DNA of 64,000 nucleotides, from NCBI GenBank assembly GCA_030527645.1, contig JAUNAJ010000009.1, positions 1-64,000 on the forward strand. Direction: 5' to 3'. Positions within the stretch are counted from its first letter, which is position 1. Each line of letters opens with the position of its first letter. A program made the position numbers and the translations under genes. This stretch comes from Lachnospiraceae bacterium (lineage in GTDB: Bacteria; Bacillota; Clostridia; Lachnospirales; Lachnospiraceae). Under the pieces are notes generated by a model. The model made no database searches and was not told where the DNA came from. It saw only the letters and a list, made by a program, of their open reading frames with translations. Shown here one piece after another: positions 42,234 through 52,039 of this stretch.

Positions 42234-42791
42234 ATGCATATCTGGGGACATTTTCGTACAATCACACATCATAAGCTGCTGGTTACAGGCTACTGTTTCC
42301 GGATCGGGCTGATCCGGCAGGGGCTTGCCCATGATCTGAGCAAGTATTCCCCAACAGAGTTCTGGAGAGGCTGCAGGTACTGGCAGGGAAACCGGAGTCC
42401 CAACAATGCAGAACGGGAGGACACGGGAGTATCGCTGGCCTGGCTGCACCATAAGGGACGGAATAAGCATCATTTCGAGTACTGGATCGATTACGATCTG
42501 AGCAATGAGCGGATTCTTGCAGGAATGCCGATACCCAGGAAGTATGTGGCGGAGATGATCTGTGACCGGATTGCCGCCTGCAGAACCTATGAAGGAGCGG
42601 CTTATACAGACCGCTCCGCGTACACCTACTACATTAAAGGGCATGAGAAACTCTGGTTTGTTCATCAGGACTGCAGGGATCAGCTGAAATTTCTGCTGGA
42701 GATGCTGGCAGAAAAGGGCGAGAAGGAAACCTTTCGCTATATCCGGCAGGTCTTTCTGAAGACACCCTGGGAGGAGCAGAAACGAACTTAG
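42234..42791 (+). CDS. DUF5662-family protein
   Basis: 185 aa. Recognisable DUF5662 sequence: THHKLLVTGYCFRIGLIRQGLAHDLSKYSPTEFWRGCRYWQGNRSPN and WLHHKGRNKHHFEYWIDY. The HD and clustered His residues suggest a metal-dependent HD-type phosphohydrolase-like fold, but no activity is known. It starts 6 bases after the GH13 gene, so the two are co-transcribed. Confidence 0.82.
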   Translation: MHIWGHFRTITHHKLLVTGYCFRIGLIRQGLAHDLSKYSPTEFWRGCRYWQGNRSPNNAEREDTGVSLAWLHHKGRNKHHFEYWIDYDLSNERILAGMPIPRKYVAEMICDRIAACRTYEGAAYTDRSAYTYYIKGHEKLWFVHQDCRDQLKFLLEMLAEKGEKETFRYIRQVFLKTPWEEQKRT

Positions 42792-42923
42792 CAGTTGACG
42801 GGGATATCATTTTGTAATACATTTAAGACTGGTAATTATTCGGGATGTGAGTTTGCCGGAACGGCAGCCGATCCCGAACAGATTCAAGATCTTTATTTGA
42901 TGACATTTGATGAGGAGATACAT

Positions 42924-44243
42924 ATGTTAAAGGTTGTAAAATTCGGCGGAAGTTCCCTCGCCAGTGCTGAGCAGTTCAAAAAAGTAGGTGCGATCATCCG
43001 TGAGGAGGCAGACAGAAGATATGTGATTCCGTCTGCACCGGGACGCCGTTTCGATGGAGATACGAAGGTAACAGACATGCTGTACGGCTGTTATCATCAG
43101 GCAGAAAAGGGTTCTGATTTTTCTGGAACTCTGGCCAATATTAAAGCAAGATATGAAGAGATCATTGCGGGTCTTGAACTGGATCTGTCTCTGGATCAGG
43201 AATTTGAAGTGATTGCGGAGAATTTCAAAAATCTGGCAGGCAGTGATTATGCTGCATCCCGCGGTGAGTACCTGAACGGTATCATCATGGCAAATTATCT
43301 GGGATTCGAGTTTGTGGATGCTGCCACGGTGATCTGTTTTGATGAGGACGGAACCTTCAACGGTGACAGAACTGACGAGAAGCTTAGTGCACGCCTGGCA
43401 CAGTGTGAGTATGCAGTGATCCCGGGATTCTACGGTGCAAACCCGGATGGTTCTGTCAGAACCTTCTCCAGAGGCGGATCCGATATTACAGGATCTCTTG
43501 TTGCAAAGGCTGTACATGCAGATCTGTACGAGAACTGGACTGATGTATCCGGCTTCCTTCTTACCGATCCGAGAATCGTGAAGGATCCCGTTGTGATCAG
43601 CACCATTACCTATCGTGAGATGCGTGAGCTGTCCTACATGGGTGCTACCGTGCTTCATGAGGATGCAGTGTTCCCTCTTCGCAGGGAAGGAATTCCGGTA
43701 AATGTAAGAAACACGAACCGTCCGCAGGATCCCGGAACCATGATCGTGGAGAGTACCTGCAATAAGCCGAAATATACCATTACCGGTATCGGAGGTAAAA
43801 AGGGCTTTGCTTCTATTACAATTGAGAAGGACATGATGAATTCAGAGATCGGCTTCGGCCGCAAGGTTCTTCAGGTATTTGAGGAGAACGGACTTTCCTT
43901 CGAGCATACACCTTCCGGAATCGATACCTTCACTGTATATGTACATCAGAAGGAGTTTGAGGAGAAGGAGCAGCGTGTGATCGCAGGACTTCACCGCTCT
44001 GTAAAACCGGATCTGATCGATCTGGAATCCGATCTGGCGCTGATCGCAGTTGTAGGCCGCGGTATGAAACGTCAGAGAGGTACGGCAGGAAGAATCTTCT
44101 CTGCGCTGGCACATGCCCGCGTAAATGTAAAGATGATCGATCAGGGATCCTCCGAGCTGAACATTATCATCGGTGTGGAGAATCGTGATTTTGAGACGGC
44201 GATCAAAGCAATCTACGATATGTTCGTGCTTGCGCAGATCTGA
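42924..44243 (+). CDS. lysC: Aspartate kinase
   Basis: 439 aa monofunctional aspartokinase, first step from aspartate to lysine, threonine and methionine. N-terminal KVVKFGGSSLASAEQFKKVG (ATP site), GEYLNGIIMANYLGFEFVDA, FSRGGSDITGSLVAKA and TDPRIV; C-terminal pair of ACT domains (ITIEKDMMNSEIGFGRKVLQVFEENG and VVGRGMKRQRGTAGRIFSALAHARVNVKMIDQGSSELNIIIGV). GAGGAG lies 6 bases before ATG 42924; the frame to 42795 is rejected. The 130-base upstream stretch is too short for, and lacks the core of, a lysine riboswitch. Confidence 0.95.
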   Translation: MLKVVKFGGSSLASAEQFKKVGAIIREEADRRYVIPSAPGRRFDGDTKVTDMLYGCYHQAEKGSDFSGTLANIKARYEEIIAGLELDLSLDQEFEVIAENFKNLAGSDYAASRGEYLNGIIMANYLGFEFVDAATVICFDEDGTFNGDRTDEKLSARLAQCEYAVIPGFYGANPDGSVRTFSRGGSDITGSLVAKAVHADLYENWTDVSGFLLTDPRIVKDPVVISTITYREMRELSYMGATVLHEDAVFPLRREGIPVNVRNTNRPQDPGTMIVESTCNKPKYTITGIGGKKGFASITIEKDMMNSEIGFGRKVLQVFEENGLSFEHTPSGIDTFTVYVHQKEFEEKEQRVIAGLHRSVKPDLIDLESDLALIAVVGRGMKRQRGTAGRIFSALAHARVNVKMIDQGSSELNIIIGVENRDFETAIKAIYDMFVLAQI

Positions 44244-44665
44244 TAATAGTATAACATTGCATAGTTCAAGTCGAGCTAGCGAGACTTGGCACCTGGTGCG
44301 TTGGTTCGGTGGGCCTACATGAGCGCCGACCAAAGCAGAACGTAGAATCTCATCAAAAAACAGCAGTGCTTGTCACTGCTGTTTTTTTCTGCGGTGGATG
44401 TAAACAGAACGTCCACCGAACGCAGAGATATTCCTTCGGGTACTGTTTTATAAAGTACAGAGATTCAAACAGGTATGGTTCATGTAATTTTGGAATACAA
44501 AATATTCGAATAAGTATGGAAAATTTGTAACGGTTTGCTATAATAGTAGGATAGTTAATTCAGAAACTGAAAGCATGCTTTTGAACCGGTAATCAGAAAT
44601 CATAAGTGATACCGGTACTGAATTTAAAGCAGCTTAAATAGTAAATATTAAGGAGGTAATGAAGA
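44244..44665 (+). other. Intergenic region: repeat, terminator and promoter
   Basis: Family-3 repeat copy b at 44268-44287 (AAGTCGAGCTAGCGAGACTT). Terminator CAGCAGTG-CTTGT-CACTGCTG with A-run and seven Ts at 44355-44388. Promoter for the surface protein: TGGAAA (44517-44522), 16-base spacer, extended -10 TGC-TATAAT (44536-44544). No gene is visible here. Confidence 0.7.
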
Positions 44666-47600
44666 ATGAAGAGAAATTCTGCTGCATTTTTGGCATTGCT
44701 GCTGTCTGTTTCGCTGGCAGCAGCACCGTCTGCATCGGTTTTGGCAGACAGTCAGATATCCGAAGCCGCAGTCGATGCGGAAGTGATTCCTGCTGCGGAG
44801 GCGGCAGCAGCCGAGACGGAGACTCCGGCTGAGCCAGTGCAGGAGGACGCTGCTGTATCTGAAGAGACTGCCGAAGAAGGAACGGCGGATGAGACCGGCG
44901 CGGAAGATCCTGTCCAGGAAGTTGGTTCTGAAGCTGGTTCTGAGGATGAGGATGCTAAAACAGATTCGGCAAAAGAAGAGGCTGAAAAAGGCGGATCCGG
45001 GAACGAGTCTGATGATGAAAAAACTGACAAGACTGATAAGAATCAGTCGGACGAAGAGAAGAAAATCTCTGAGAATGAAGAAAAGTCTGAAGAAGAATTG
45101 AAAGAAGAGTCAGCAGAAGAATCAGAAGAGTCCAAAACCCACAGCATCACAGCGACCACCACAAATGCAGCCGGAACAGTATCCGGAATGTATACTATGG
45201 ATGTGGTTGTTGTGACTGAGCAGGAGGATGGAACTTATCTGGTACGTATGCATCAGAAGAGTGCCAACAGAAACCTGCTGGCAGTGACACAGGATAAGGA
45301 TGCGGCAACTGCCCATAAGGTGGACTGGAATGTAGGAGGCGGAGCCGACGGTTACTGGTTCGTGATCCGCGTATCCTCCCTGGATGAGCCGGTGTACTTC
45401 AGCATGTCCAGCAGAGACCGTGTTGAATCAGGAAAAGAGTTCGGAAATATAATGACCCTGACCTTTGATAAGAACAGTCTTGCAGAAACGGATGCAGCGG
45501 ATGTAACTGCCGCAGAAATCAGCATTGATCCTGCGGTAAGCGAGGATCCTGTGGAGGAGTCCAAAACCCACAGCATCACAGCGACCACCACAAATGCAGC
45601 CGGAACAGTATCCGGAATGTATACTATGGATGTGGTTGTTGTGACTGAGCAGGAGGATGGAACTTATCTGGTACGTATGCATCAGAAGAGTGCCAACAGA
45701 AACCTGCTGGCAGTGACACAGGATAAGGATGCGGCAACAGCCCATAAGGTAGACTGGAATGTGGGAGGCGGAGCTGACGGTTACTGGTTCGTGATCTGTG
45801 TATCCTCTCTGGATGAGCCGGTGTACTTCAGCATGTCCAGCACAGACCGTATCGAATCAGGAAAAGAGTTCGGAAATATCATGACTCTGACCTTTGATAA
45901 GGACAGCCTTGCAGAAACGGATGCAGCAGAAGTAACCGCTGCTGAGATGAATGTGGATGCAGCAAAGGTACCGGAAAACCCTGATCCGGACAAAGAAAAG
46001 GATCCGGATAAAGAGAAAGACCCGGATGACACAAAAGCTCTGGAGGACGGAATCTACTCCGGACTTGCAGAAACCGGAGCGACAATGTTTAAGGTAACCG
46101 GCGTGAAGCTGACCAGCAAAAACGGGAAAATGACCGCTCTAGCATCTTTAAGCGGCTCCGGATATGACTACCTCTATATGGGTACGAAGGAAGAGGCATA
46201 TGCAGCTGATGCGTCCTACTGGATTCCGGCAGTGATTGATAAAAATGGTGTGTATACCTATGAGATTCCGGTTTCTGCTCTGGATACGCCCCTCACAGTG
46301 GCATCCCGTTCCGCAAAATATGCCGCATCAAGAGGCGTGGATGCCTGGTATAATCGAACCATCACCATTAATAGCAGCAGTCTGAAAAAGATCAGTGATC
46401 TGCCGTCAGAAGACGATCCTTCAGGAGACAATAACGGAGATAACAAAGGGAATAATAAGGGTGACAACACATCCGGAGGCAATTCAGGAAACGGCTCCTC
46501 CGGTAATTCCGGAACACAGAAGCCATCCGGCAATGATGGAAAGGCAGATCAGGAATCAAGATATGAATCCGATCTTTCCGGAGCAACCTCTGCAGTAGAC
46601 AGCTCTACTACCCTGAAGGACGGCGTCTATACTCCATCCGGCTTCTCCTGGTCAGGCGGAACAGGAAGGGTGAATATTTCCTGCAATAAGGTAACGGTTA
46701 CCGGCGGCAAGGCATTTGCGACCATCGCCTTCAGCAGCACACACTATGAATATGTGAAAGCAAACGGAAATACCTATTATCCTACTGTCAGCGGAGGTTC
46801 TTCTATATTCACCATTCCTGTGGAACTGAATAAGAACCAGACGATCATCGGTATGACAACGGCCATGTCTGCTCCTCATGAGATAACCTACAGTATTTTC
46901 GTTGCACTTCCCGTCAACGGAAGTGCAGCAGTGGATACTTCCCAGAGTGCTTCCGGACTCGTCAGCAGCGATAACACTGCTATGGACGCAGAGGCACCGG
47001 AGATCGTCGGTCTGAAATATGAATCTGAGACAGAACTGGAGGAGGCAGAGTATTTCAAAATCTATAATTATGAGAATGGAATCACCCTTCTTGAGATTGA
47101 CCTGACTAAGGATACAGAAAGAGATCCTGAGCTGGAGAAGAATAAAGAGAAGGATGATGCATCTGCAGAGTCAGACGAAGCAGATAAGGATTCTGAGAAA
47201 ACTACGTCTTCAACAAAAAAGAAGGAAGCAAAAACCCAGGAGGAGGTTACTGCAGAGCTGTATCATGCAAATGTTGTGAAGTATCTGGTCGTACCGGAGG
47301 ATGAGGAGATTCCTACCGGACTGGAAAAGGATATGATCGTGATCCAGCTTCCTGCGGAGCATCTCTACATGGCGGCTGAGGATGCGATCGGCAGTCTGGA
47401 GGACCTGGACAGTCTGGATCTGATCGGTGCAGTTTCAGTAAAACAGGACGACTGTGAGAATGAAACAATCGCAGAGGCAATGAAGGACAAAGAGGTTATC
47501 TACGGCGGATCTGCAGAAAAACCGAACTTTAAGAAGCTTGTAAAGGCCGATACGGATCTGGCAGTCTTTTCTGAGGAAATCCTTCCGGGAAATGCGAAGG

Positions 47601-47836
47601 ATGAAGAAGATGACAAGGAGCAGGATAAGAAATCGGATCTTGATGAAGAAATCGAAGAGTTTGAAGAGCTGACAGAGAAGTTTGCACTTCTTGGAATTCC
47701 GGTTATCTTTGATCGTTCAGAGGACGAAGAATCAGAACTGGCACAGGCAGAGTGGATCAAGGTGTACGGTGTACTGGCTGACAAGCAGGAAGAAGCGGGG
47801 AAGCTCTTTGATCAGATCGTAAAGGACAGCCAGTGA
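44666..47836 (+). CDS. Large secreted surface protein with tandem NEAT-like domains and a binding-protein-like C-terminus
   Basis: 1056 aa with a signal peptide (~1-28) and no sortase motif. An acidic linker is followed by two almost identical ~110-residue beta domains (~155-280 and ~298-425; NRNLLAVTQDKDAATAHKVDW, GYWFVI.VSSLDEPVYFSMSS, FGNIMTLTFDK). Then come a third domain (~455-570, GATMFKVTGVKLTSKNGKMTALASLSGSGYDYLYMG), a Gly/Asn/Ser-rich linker and a fourth beta domain (~650-760). The last ~270 residues resemble one lobe of the neighbouring 448-aa binding protein (EAPEIVGLKYES, EEVIYGG-like, LGIPVIFD, AEWIKVYGVLADK). A role in haem or iron-complex capture is inferred from this company. 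Confidence 0.75.
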   Translation: MKRNSAAFLALLLSVSLAAAPSASVLADSQISEAAVDAEVIPAAEAAAAETETPAEPVQEDAAVSEETAEEGTADETGAEDPVQEVGSEAGSEDEDAKTDSAKEEAEKGGSGNESDDEKTDKTDKNQSDEEKKISENEEKSEEELKEESAEESEESKTHSITATTTNAAGTVSGMYTMDVVVVTEQEDGTYLVRMHQKSANRNLLAVTQDKDAATAHKVDWNVGGGADGYWFVIRVSSLDEPVYFSMSSRDRVESGKEFGNIMTLTFDKNSLAETDAADVTAAEISIDPAVSEDPVEESKTHSITATTTNAAGTVSGMYTMDVVVVTEQEDGTYLVRMHQKSANRNLLAVTQDKDAATAHKVDWNVGGGADGYWFVICVSSLDEPVYFSMSSTDRIESGKEFGNIMTLTFDKDSLAETDAAEVTAAEMNVDAAKVPENPDPDKEKDPDKEKDPDDTKALEDGIYSGLAETGATMFKVTGVKLTSKNGKMTALASLSGSGYDYLYMGTKEEAYAADASYWIPAVIDKNGVYTYEIPVSALDTPLTVASRSAKYAASRGVDAWYNRTITINSSSLKKISDLPSEDDPSGDNNGDNKGNNKGDNTSGGNSGNGSSGNSGTQKPSGNDGKADQESRYESDLSGATSAVDSSTTLKDGVYTPSGFSWSGGTGRVNISCNKVTVTGGKAFATIAFSSTHYEYVKANGNTYYPTVSGGSSIFTIPVELNKNQTIIGMTTAMSAPHEITYSIFVALPVNGSAAVDTSQSASGLVSSDNTAMDAEAPEIVGLKYESETELEEAEYFKIYNYENGITLLEIDLTKDTERDPELEKNKEKDDASAESDEADKDSEKTTSSTKKKEAKTQEEVTAELYHANVVKYLVVPEDEEIPTGLEKDMIVIQLPAEHLYMAAEDAIGSLEDLDSLDLIGAVSVKQDDCENETIAEAMKDKEVIYGGSAEKPNFKKLVKADTDLAVFSEEILPGNAKDEEDDKEQDKKSDLDEEIEEFEELTEKFALLGIPVIFDRSEDEESELAQAEWIKVYGVLADKQEEAGKLFDQIVKDSQ
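45128..45985 (+). repeat. In-gene tandem duplication, 429-base unit
   Basis: The unit starting at 45128 recurs at 45557 (offset 429 bases, 143 codons). The first ~190 bases are identical and scattered differences follow. The near identity at the DNA level shows a recent duplication or ongoing gene conversion, so domain number is likely to vary between strains. Confidence 0.9.
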
Positions 47837-47975
47837 TCTGCCATATTGCAGATGAAGAATTCTCCGATAAGATCGACTTGGATTTCTGCATCTAAATGAA
47901 TATTCTTTGAATGCTTATGCAGGCATCCGGAATCCGGAGAAATCGGAGAAAATCTGAGAGAAAGTTGTTGAAGTA

Positions 47976-49322
47976 ATGAAAAACTTATATGTAAAAAAAT
48001 GCATGGCACTTTTATGTGCCGGCCTGGCGGGAGCTTCTCTGCTCCTGTCAGGCTGCGGCAGAGCTGCAGAGGGTACTTCTTCATCCCTTGCAGAGACTGC
48101 TGAAGAATCAGTAGTGGCTGAGGAGGCTGCGGACAGCAGTTCCTCATTAACAGAAGACAGCTCTGCCGATTCTGTTGACGAGGAGCAGAATGAAACAGCA
48201 GGATCAGAAGCTTCTGAAGAGGAAACGACAGAGGAGGCAGAAGACGTTGATCAGGCATCCGTTGAGGATGCACCGGAGATTCCCGGTCTCACCTGTGAAT
48301 CGGTGATGGATCTTGTTTATGCTGAAAGCTTTGATGTTTATTATTACAGTGACGGATATAAGCTGATCGATGTAGAAGGTGACAGGCAGTTCCTGCTGGT
48401 TCCGGAGGATCAGGAGGAACCGGATGACCTGGATGAAAGCATTGTAGTTCTGGAACAGCCTCTGGAAAATATCTATCTGGCGGCAACCTCTTCCATGGCC
48501 TTGTTTGATGCGATGGATGCACTGGATTCCATCCGTATGTCAGCATTGGACGAGAGCGGCTGGTATGTGGAGCATGCAGCGGAAGCAATGGCTGCCGGTG
48601 ATATCCTTTATGGTGGAAAGTACAGCAAACCGGATTATGAGATGCTGATCTCTGAAGGCTGCAGCATCGCGATCGAATCTACCATGATCCTGCATTCTCC
48701 CAAGGTACAGGAAATGATTGAGGATCTTGGAATTCCTGTATTTATCGATCACTCCAGCTATGAATCCCATCCTCTCGGAAGAACAGAATGGATCAAGTGC
48801 TATGGAGCCATGCTTGATAAAGAGGAAGCCGCAGAGGAATTCTTCAATGAGCAGCTGAAGATCATAGAGCAGCTGGATGATTTTGAGAATACAGGAAAAA
48901 CGATGGCTTACTTCCACATCAATACAGAAGGCCAGGCAGTGGTAAGAACCAGCAGTGACTACATTCCGAAGATGATCGAAATGGCAGGAGGACAGTACGC
49001 CTTCTCCGATCTGACACAGGAGGAAGGAAACAGAAGTGCATCCATGACCATTTCTATGGAACAGTTCTATTCCGTTGCCAAGGATGCGGATTATCTGATC
49101 TATAATGCTTCCATAGACGGAGCTTTAAAGAATACGGATGAACTCATTGCTAAGGATGCATTGTTTAAGGATTTCAAAGCAGTGAAGGAAGGTAATGTAT
49201 GGACAACAGAAAAATCCCTGTATCAGGCAACAGATACAGTAGGAGAATTTATTCTGGATATCCATGAGATGCTTACTTCCGGAGATGAAAGTCAGATGAA
49301 ATTCATGGCAAAGGTGGAGTAG
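47976..49322 (+). CDS. Iron-complex-type ABC substrate-binding lipoprotein
   Basis: 448 aa. Lipobox LLSGC (Cys ~27) and a long acidic Ser/Glu linker (~30-95), then a FecB/BtuF-like binding fold: DILYGGKYSKPDYEMLISEGCSIAIESTMI, EMIEDLGIPVFIDHSSYESHPLGRTEWIKCYGAML, SDYIPKMIEMAGGQYAF and a C-terminal lobe with ADYLIYNAS. The family binds ferric siderophores, haem or cobalamin. The last part of the preceding surface protein is homologous to its first lobe. No permease or ATPase is adjacent, so the transporter must be elsewhere or the two proteins act as surface capture only. Confidence 0.85.
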   Translation: MKNLYVKKCMALLCAGLAGASLLLSGCGRAAEGTSSSLAETAEESVVAEEAADSSSSLTEDSSADSVDEEQNETAGSEASEEETTEEAEDVDQASVEDAPEIPGLTCESVMDLVYAESFDVYYYSDGYKLIDVEGDRQFLLVPEDQEEPDDLDESIVVLEQPLENIYLAATSSMALFDAMDALDSIRMSALDESGWYVEHAAEAMAAGDILYGGKYSKPDYEMLISEGCSIAIESTMILHSPKVQEMIEDLGIPVFIDHSSYESHPLGRTEWIKCYGAMLDKEEAAEEFFNEQLKIIEQLDDFENTGKTMAYFHINTEGQAVVRTSSDYIPKMIEMAGGQYAFSDLTQEEGNRSASMTISMEQFYSVAKDADYLIYNASIDGALKNTDELIAKDALFKDFKAVKEGNVWTTEKSLYQATDTVGEFILDIHEMLTSGDESQMKFMAKVE

Positions 49323-49348
49323 AGGCTTCACTAACACACTAGAAAGGG

Positions 49349-49391
49349 AATCCGGTGTCTCGGTATTATAGTCGGGACACCGGATTTTTTG
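49349..49391 (+). terminator. Intrinsic terminator
   Basis: AATCCGGTGTC pairs with GACACCGGATT, followed by TTTTTT. It ends the surface-protein/binding-protein unit. Confidence 0.9.
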
Positions 49392-49435
49392 CTGTATATT
49401 TTCACAGACACAGAAAAACCGGTAAGCAAAAAATC

Positions 49436-49520
49436 CCTGTGCCTGCAGAGAAGGAAGGCGGCACAGGAAAACCGTGAAGCAGGAAACCTCTGTGCCCGCA
49501 GAGAAGGAAGCAGGCACAGG
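49436..49520. repeat. Two tandem degenerate hairpin repeats
   Basis: CCTGTGCC...GGCACAGG (49436-49467) and CTGTGCC...GGCACAGG (49489-49520), each enclosing GCAGAGAAGGAAG. The units are spaced 53 bases apart. The rest of 49323-49663 shows no gene. Confidence 0.65.
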
Positions 49521-49663
49521 AAAGCGGAAAATAGAAATCCACGGTTCCTGTAAAAAATATTAGGTTGTATCTAAAAAATAATAATCATATAATGTCTGTA
49601 TACATTTGATAAAGCAGTGCAAATGAAGAATTGATATGTCATCAGACAGGAGGATCGTGAGTA

Positions 49664-50296
49664 ATGAATCAGAATACCATTGAAAAAAACAGACTTCTGG
49701 CGCAGACCGTGATCAAGGGTCTTGCCTCCAGAAATATGACAGGATATTATGCAGAATCAAAGGAGGAGGCACTGCAGCAGGCACTGGCTCTGATCCCGGA
49801 GGGCAGCAGGATTGCAAGAGGCGGATCCTTCACTGTAAATGAGATCGGCCTGACGGAAGCATTGATGCAGGGAAACTATGAATTCTGCAACAGAGAGGTT
49901 GAGCCGGACAAAAGGGCTGCAGAGCTGTTTGCTTATACCAGCGATGTCTATATCGGCAGCACCAATGCCATGACGGAGGATGGGATCCTGATCAATATTG
50001 ATGGGAATTCGAATCGTGTTTCCTCCTATGCCTACGGACCGAAGAAGCTGATCCTGGTGGTTGGCATGAATAAAATTGCGAAGGATGTGGATGCTGCAAT
50101 GAAGCGTGCAAGAAATGTTGCAGCACCGGCAAACATGACCAGATTTGCCGGAAGGAATACTCCCTGTACCAAAACAGGAACCTGCATGAACTGCAAATCT
50201 CCTGATACGATCTGCTGTCAGATCCTGATCACCCGGTACAGCATGCATAAGGACAGGATCCATGTGATCCTGGTGAATGAGGAACTGGGATTCTGA
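49664..50296 (+). CDS. LUD-domain (LutC/YkgG-like, DUF162) protein
   Basis: 210 aa. Sequence NRLLAQTVIKGLASRNMTGYYAESKEEALQQALALIPEGSRIARGGSFTVNEIGL, YIGSTNAMTEDGILINIDGNSNRVSSYAYGPKKLILVVGMNKIAKD fits the LUD fold of lactate-utilisation proteins. A C-terminal CTKTGTCMNCKSPDTIC is a four-cysteine cluster that could hold iron-sulfur or zinc. LutA and LutB partners are absent here, so it is a stand-alone member; a substrate cannot be named. AGGAGG lies ~11 bases before the ATG. Confidence 0.87.
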   Translation: MNQNTIEKNRLLAQTVIKGLASRNMTGYYAESKEEALQQALALIPEGSRIARGGSFTVNEIGLTEALMQGNYEFCNREVEPDKRAAELFAYTSDVYIGSTNAMTEDGILINIDGNSNRVSSYAYGPKKLILVVGMNKIAKDVDAAMKRARNVAAPANMTRFAGRNTPCTKTGTCMNCKSPDTICCQILITRYSMHKDRIHVILVNEELGF

Positions 50297-50302
50297 TTGT
50301 TA

Positions 50303-50342
50303 CAGTTCACGGGGCAGCAGGAGATACGCATGCTGTCTCGGG
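50303..50342. repeat. Palindromic dispersed repeat, family 4 (copy b, short)
   Basis: Carries CAGTTCACGGGG, AGCAGGAGATACGCAT and GCTGTCTCGGG, i.e. the reverse complement of both ends of 36157-36229 with the middle deleted. Confidence 0.7.
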
Positions 50343-50529
50343 ATCAGTCTTTGTTTCTGATATACAAATCAATGAAACTATGGTATACTGTTTAGGAAAA
50401 ACAGCAGTTATCAGATATTTTTTGAAATAGCTGAAAAACTCGCAGCTATTCAGACAATGTAATGTATTGTATTCTATGTACTGCATTGTATTGATCGGCT
50501 GTAAACTATCTAAGAATTTGGGGTACATC

Positions 50530-51225
50530 ATGAAAAGAGTATTATTGAAGCTCAGCGGAGAAGCCCTTGCTGGCGAGAAAAAAACAGGATTTGATGAAGC
50601 AACCTGCATTGCTGTGGCAAAACAGGTAAAGACCATTGTGGATGAGGGTGTTCAGGTTGGAATTGTGATCGGAGGCGGAAACTTCTGGAGAGGCCGCACC
50701 AGCCAGAACATCGATCGTACAAAGGCAGATCAGATCGGCATGCTTGCAACTGTAATGAACTGTATCTATGTGTCTGAGATCTTCCGTTCTCAGGGAATGA
50801 AAACAGCGGTTCTTACTCCATTTGCTGTAGGTGAATTTACAAAAATGTTCTCAAAGGACCGCAGCAATAAATATTTTGATCACGGAATGGTTGTCTTCTA
50901 TGCAGGAGGCACCGGTCATCCATACTTCTCCACAGATACAGGAACTGTGCTCAGAGCCATTGAGATCGAGGCAGATACCATCCTTCTTGCAAAAGCCATC
51001 GACGGTGTGTACGACGATGATCCGAAGATCAATCCTGAAGCTAAAAAATATGATAAGGTTTCGATTCAGGAGGTCATTGACAAGCAGCTGAAGGTGGTGG
51101 ATCTGACGGCATCCATTCTAGCAATGGAGAATCGCATGCCGATGATCGTTTTCGGACTGAATGAAGAGAACAGTATCGTGAATGCTGCACACGGCATCAT
51201 TACCGGTACGGAGGTTACTGTATAA
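50530..51225 (+). CDS. pyrH: UMP kinase
   Basis: 231 aa bacterial hexameric UMP kinase (UMP + ATP to UDP). Motifs: KRVLLKLSGEALAG, VGIVIGGGNFWRGR, DQIGMLATVMNC, YAGGTGHPYFSTDTGTVLRAIEIEADTILLAKAIDGVYDDDPK. ATG 50530 matches the family start; the frame to 50467 has no ribosome site. The site before ATG is weak (TTTGGGG). It heads the pyrH-frr-uppS-cdsA-rseP run, a conserved bacterial order. Confidence 0.97.
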   Translation: MKRVLLKLSGEALAGEKKTGFDEATCIAVAKQVKTIVDEGVQVGIVIGGGNFWRGRTSQNIDRTKADQIGMLATVMNCIYVSEIFRSQGMKTAVLTPFAVGEFTKMFSKDRSNKYFDHGMVVFYAGGTGHPYFSTDTGTVLRAIEIEADTILLAKAIDGVYDDDPKINPEAKKYDKVSIQEVIDKQLKVVDLTASILAMENRMPMIVFGLNEENSIVNAAHGIITGTEVTV

Positions 51226-51254
51226 CAGTTGAATAATAATCGGGAGGAAAGATT

Positions 51255-51806
51255 ATGAACGAAAAGATTACTGCATATGACAGCAAGATGACAAAAACTC
51301 TGGACAATCTGGCAGGAGAGTTCGGCACCATTCGTGCGGGACGTGCAAATCCTCACGTACTGGATCGTATCCAGGTGGATTACTACGGAACACCTACCGG
51401 TCTTCAGCAGGTGGCGAACATCACTGTTCCGGAGGCAAGAATGATTCAGATCCAGCCATGGGAGTCTTCTCTGATCAAAGAGATCTGCAAGGCAATCCAG
51501 ATGTCTGATCTGGGAATCAATCCTAACACAGACGGCAAGGTGATCCGTCTGATCTTCCCTGAGCTGACTGAGGACCGCCGTAAAGAGTTGTCCAAGGATG
51601 TAAAGAAAAAAGGTGAGGCTGCCAAGGTGGCGATCCGCAATATCCGCAGAGACGGCAATGATTCCTTTAAAAAGCTGGAGAAGCAGGATGTTTCTGAGGA
51701 TGAGATCAAGAAGCTGCAGGACGAGCTTCAGAAGCTTACTGACAAATATATCAAGGAGATTGATAAAGCAGTAGAGACCAAGACAAAAGAGATCATGACT
51801 GTCTGA
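51255..51806 (+). CDS. frr: Ribosome recycling factor
   Basis: 183 aa, standard length. Three-helix/beta two-domain factor that splits the post-termination ribosome with EF-G. Conserved [66 protein letters not shown] and [22 protein letters not shown] precedes the ATG; it is 29 bases after pyrH. Confidence 0.98.
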   Translation: MNEKITAYDSKMTKTLDNLAGEFGTIRAGRANPHVLDRIQVDYYGTPTGLQQVANITVPEARMIQIQPWESSLIKEICKAIQMSDLGINPNTDGKVIRLIFPELTEDRRKELSKDVKKKGEAAKVAIRNIRRDGNDSFKKLEKQDVSEDEIKKLQDELQKLTDKYIKEIDKAVETKTKEIMTV

Positions 51807-51914
51807 TTCCTTGCTGTTGTGTATTGCCGTTGGTTCGAAAGATGCATCGGCAGCAGATGCAGCCTGTGTCATTCCGAACAGACTCTGCAGAAACAGGTCT
51901 TTAATGAAACATGA

Positions 51915-51947
51915 GGGGCTGTTGCGTCAGTAACAGTCCCCCTTTTT
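51915..51947 (+). terminator. Probable intrinsic terminator between frr and uppS
   Basis: GGGGCTGTT pairs with AACAGTCCCC (one bulge), followed by CTTTTT. It would partly separate pyrH-frr from the uppS operon. Confidence 0.75.
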
Positions 51948-52039
51948 ACCCTTGTGCAGGAAAGCTCTCCCGGAGCTTTCTTATGCATGTATTGGCGAGT
52001 CGGATGGCAGATATTCTCATTAGAAAGGAGCCGTATATC

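Noticed and set aside
42795..42923. Lysine riboswitch or N-terminal extension of aspartate kinase
   Set aside because: The stretch is too short and lacks the riboswitch core. The inner ATG at 42924 has GAGGAG at the right distance and begins the family motif.
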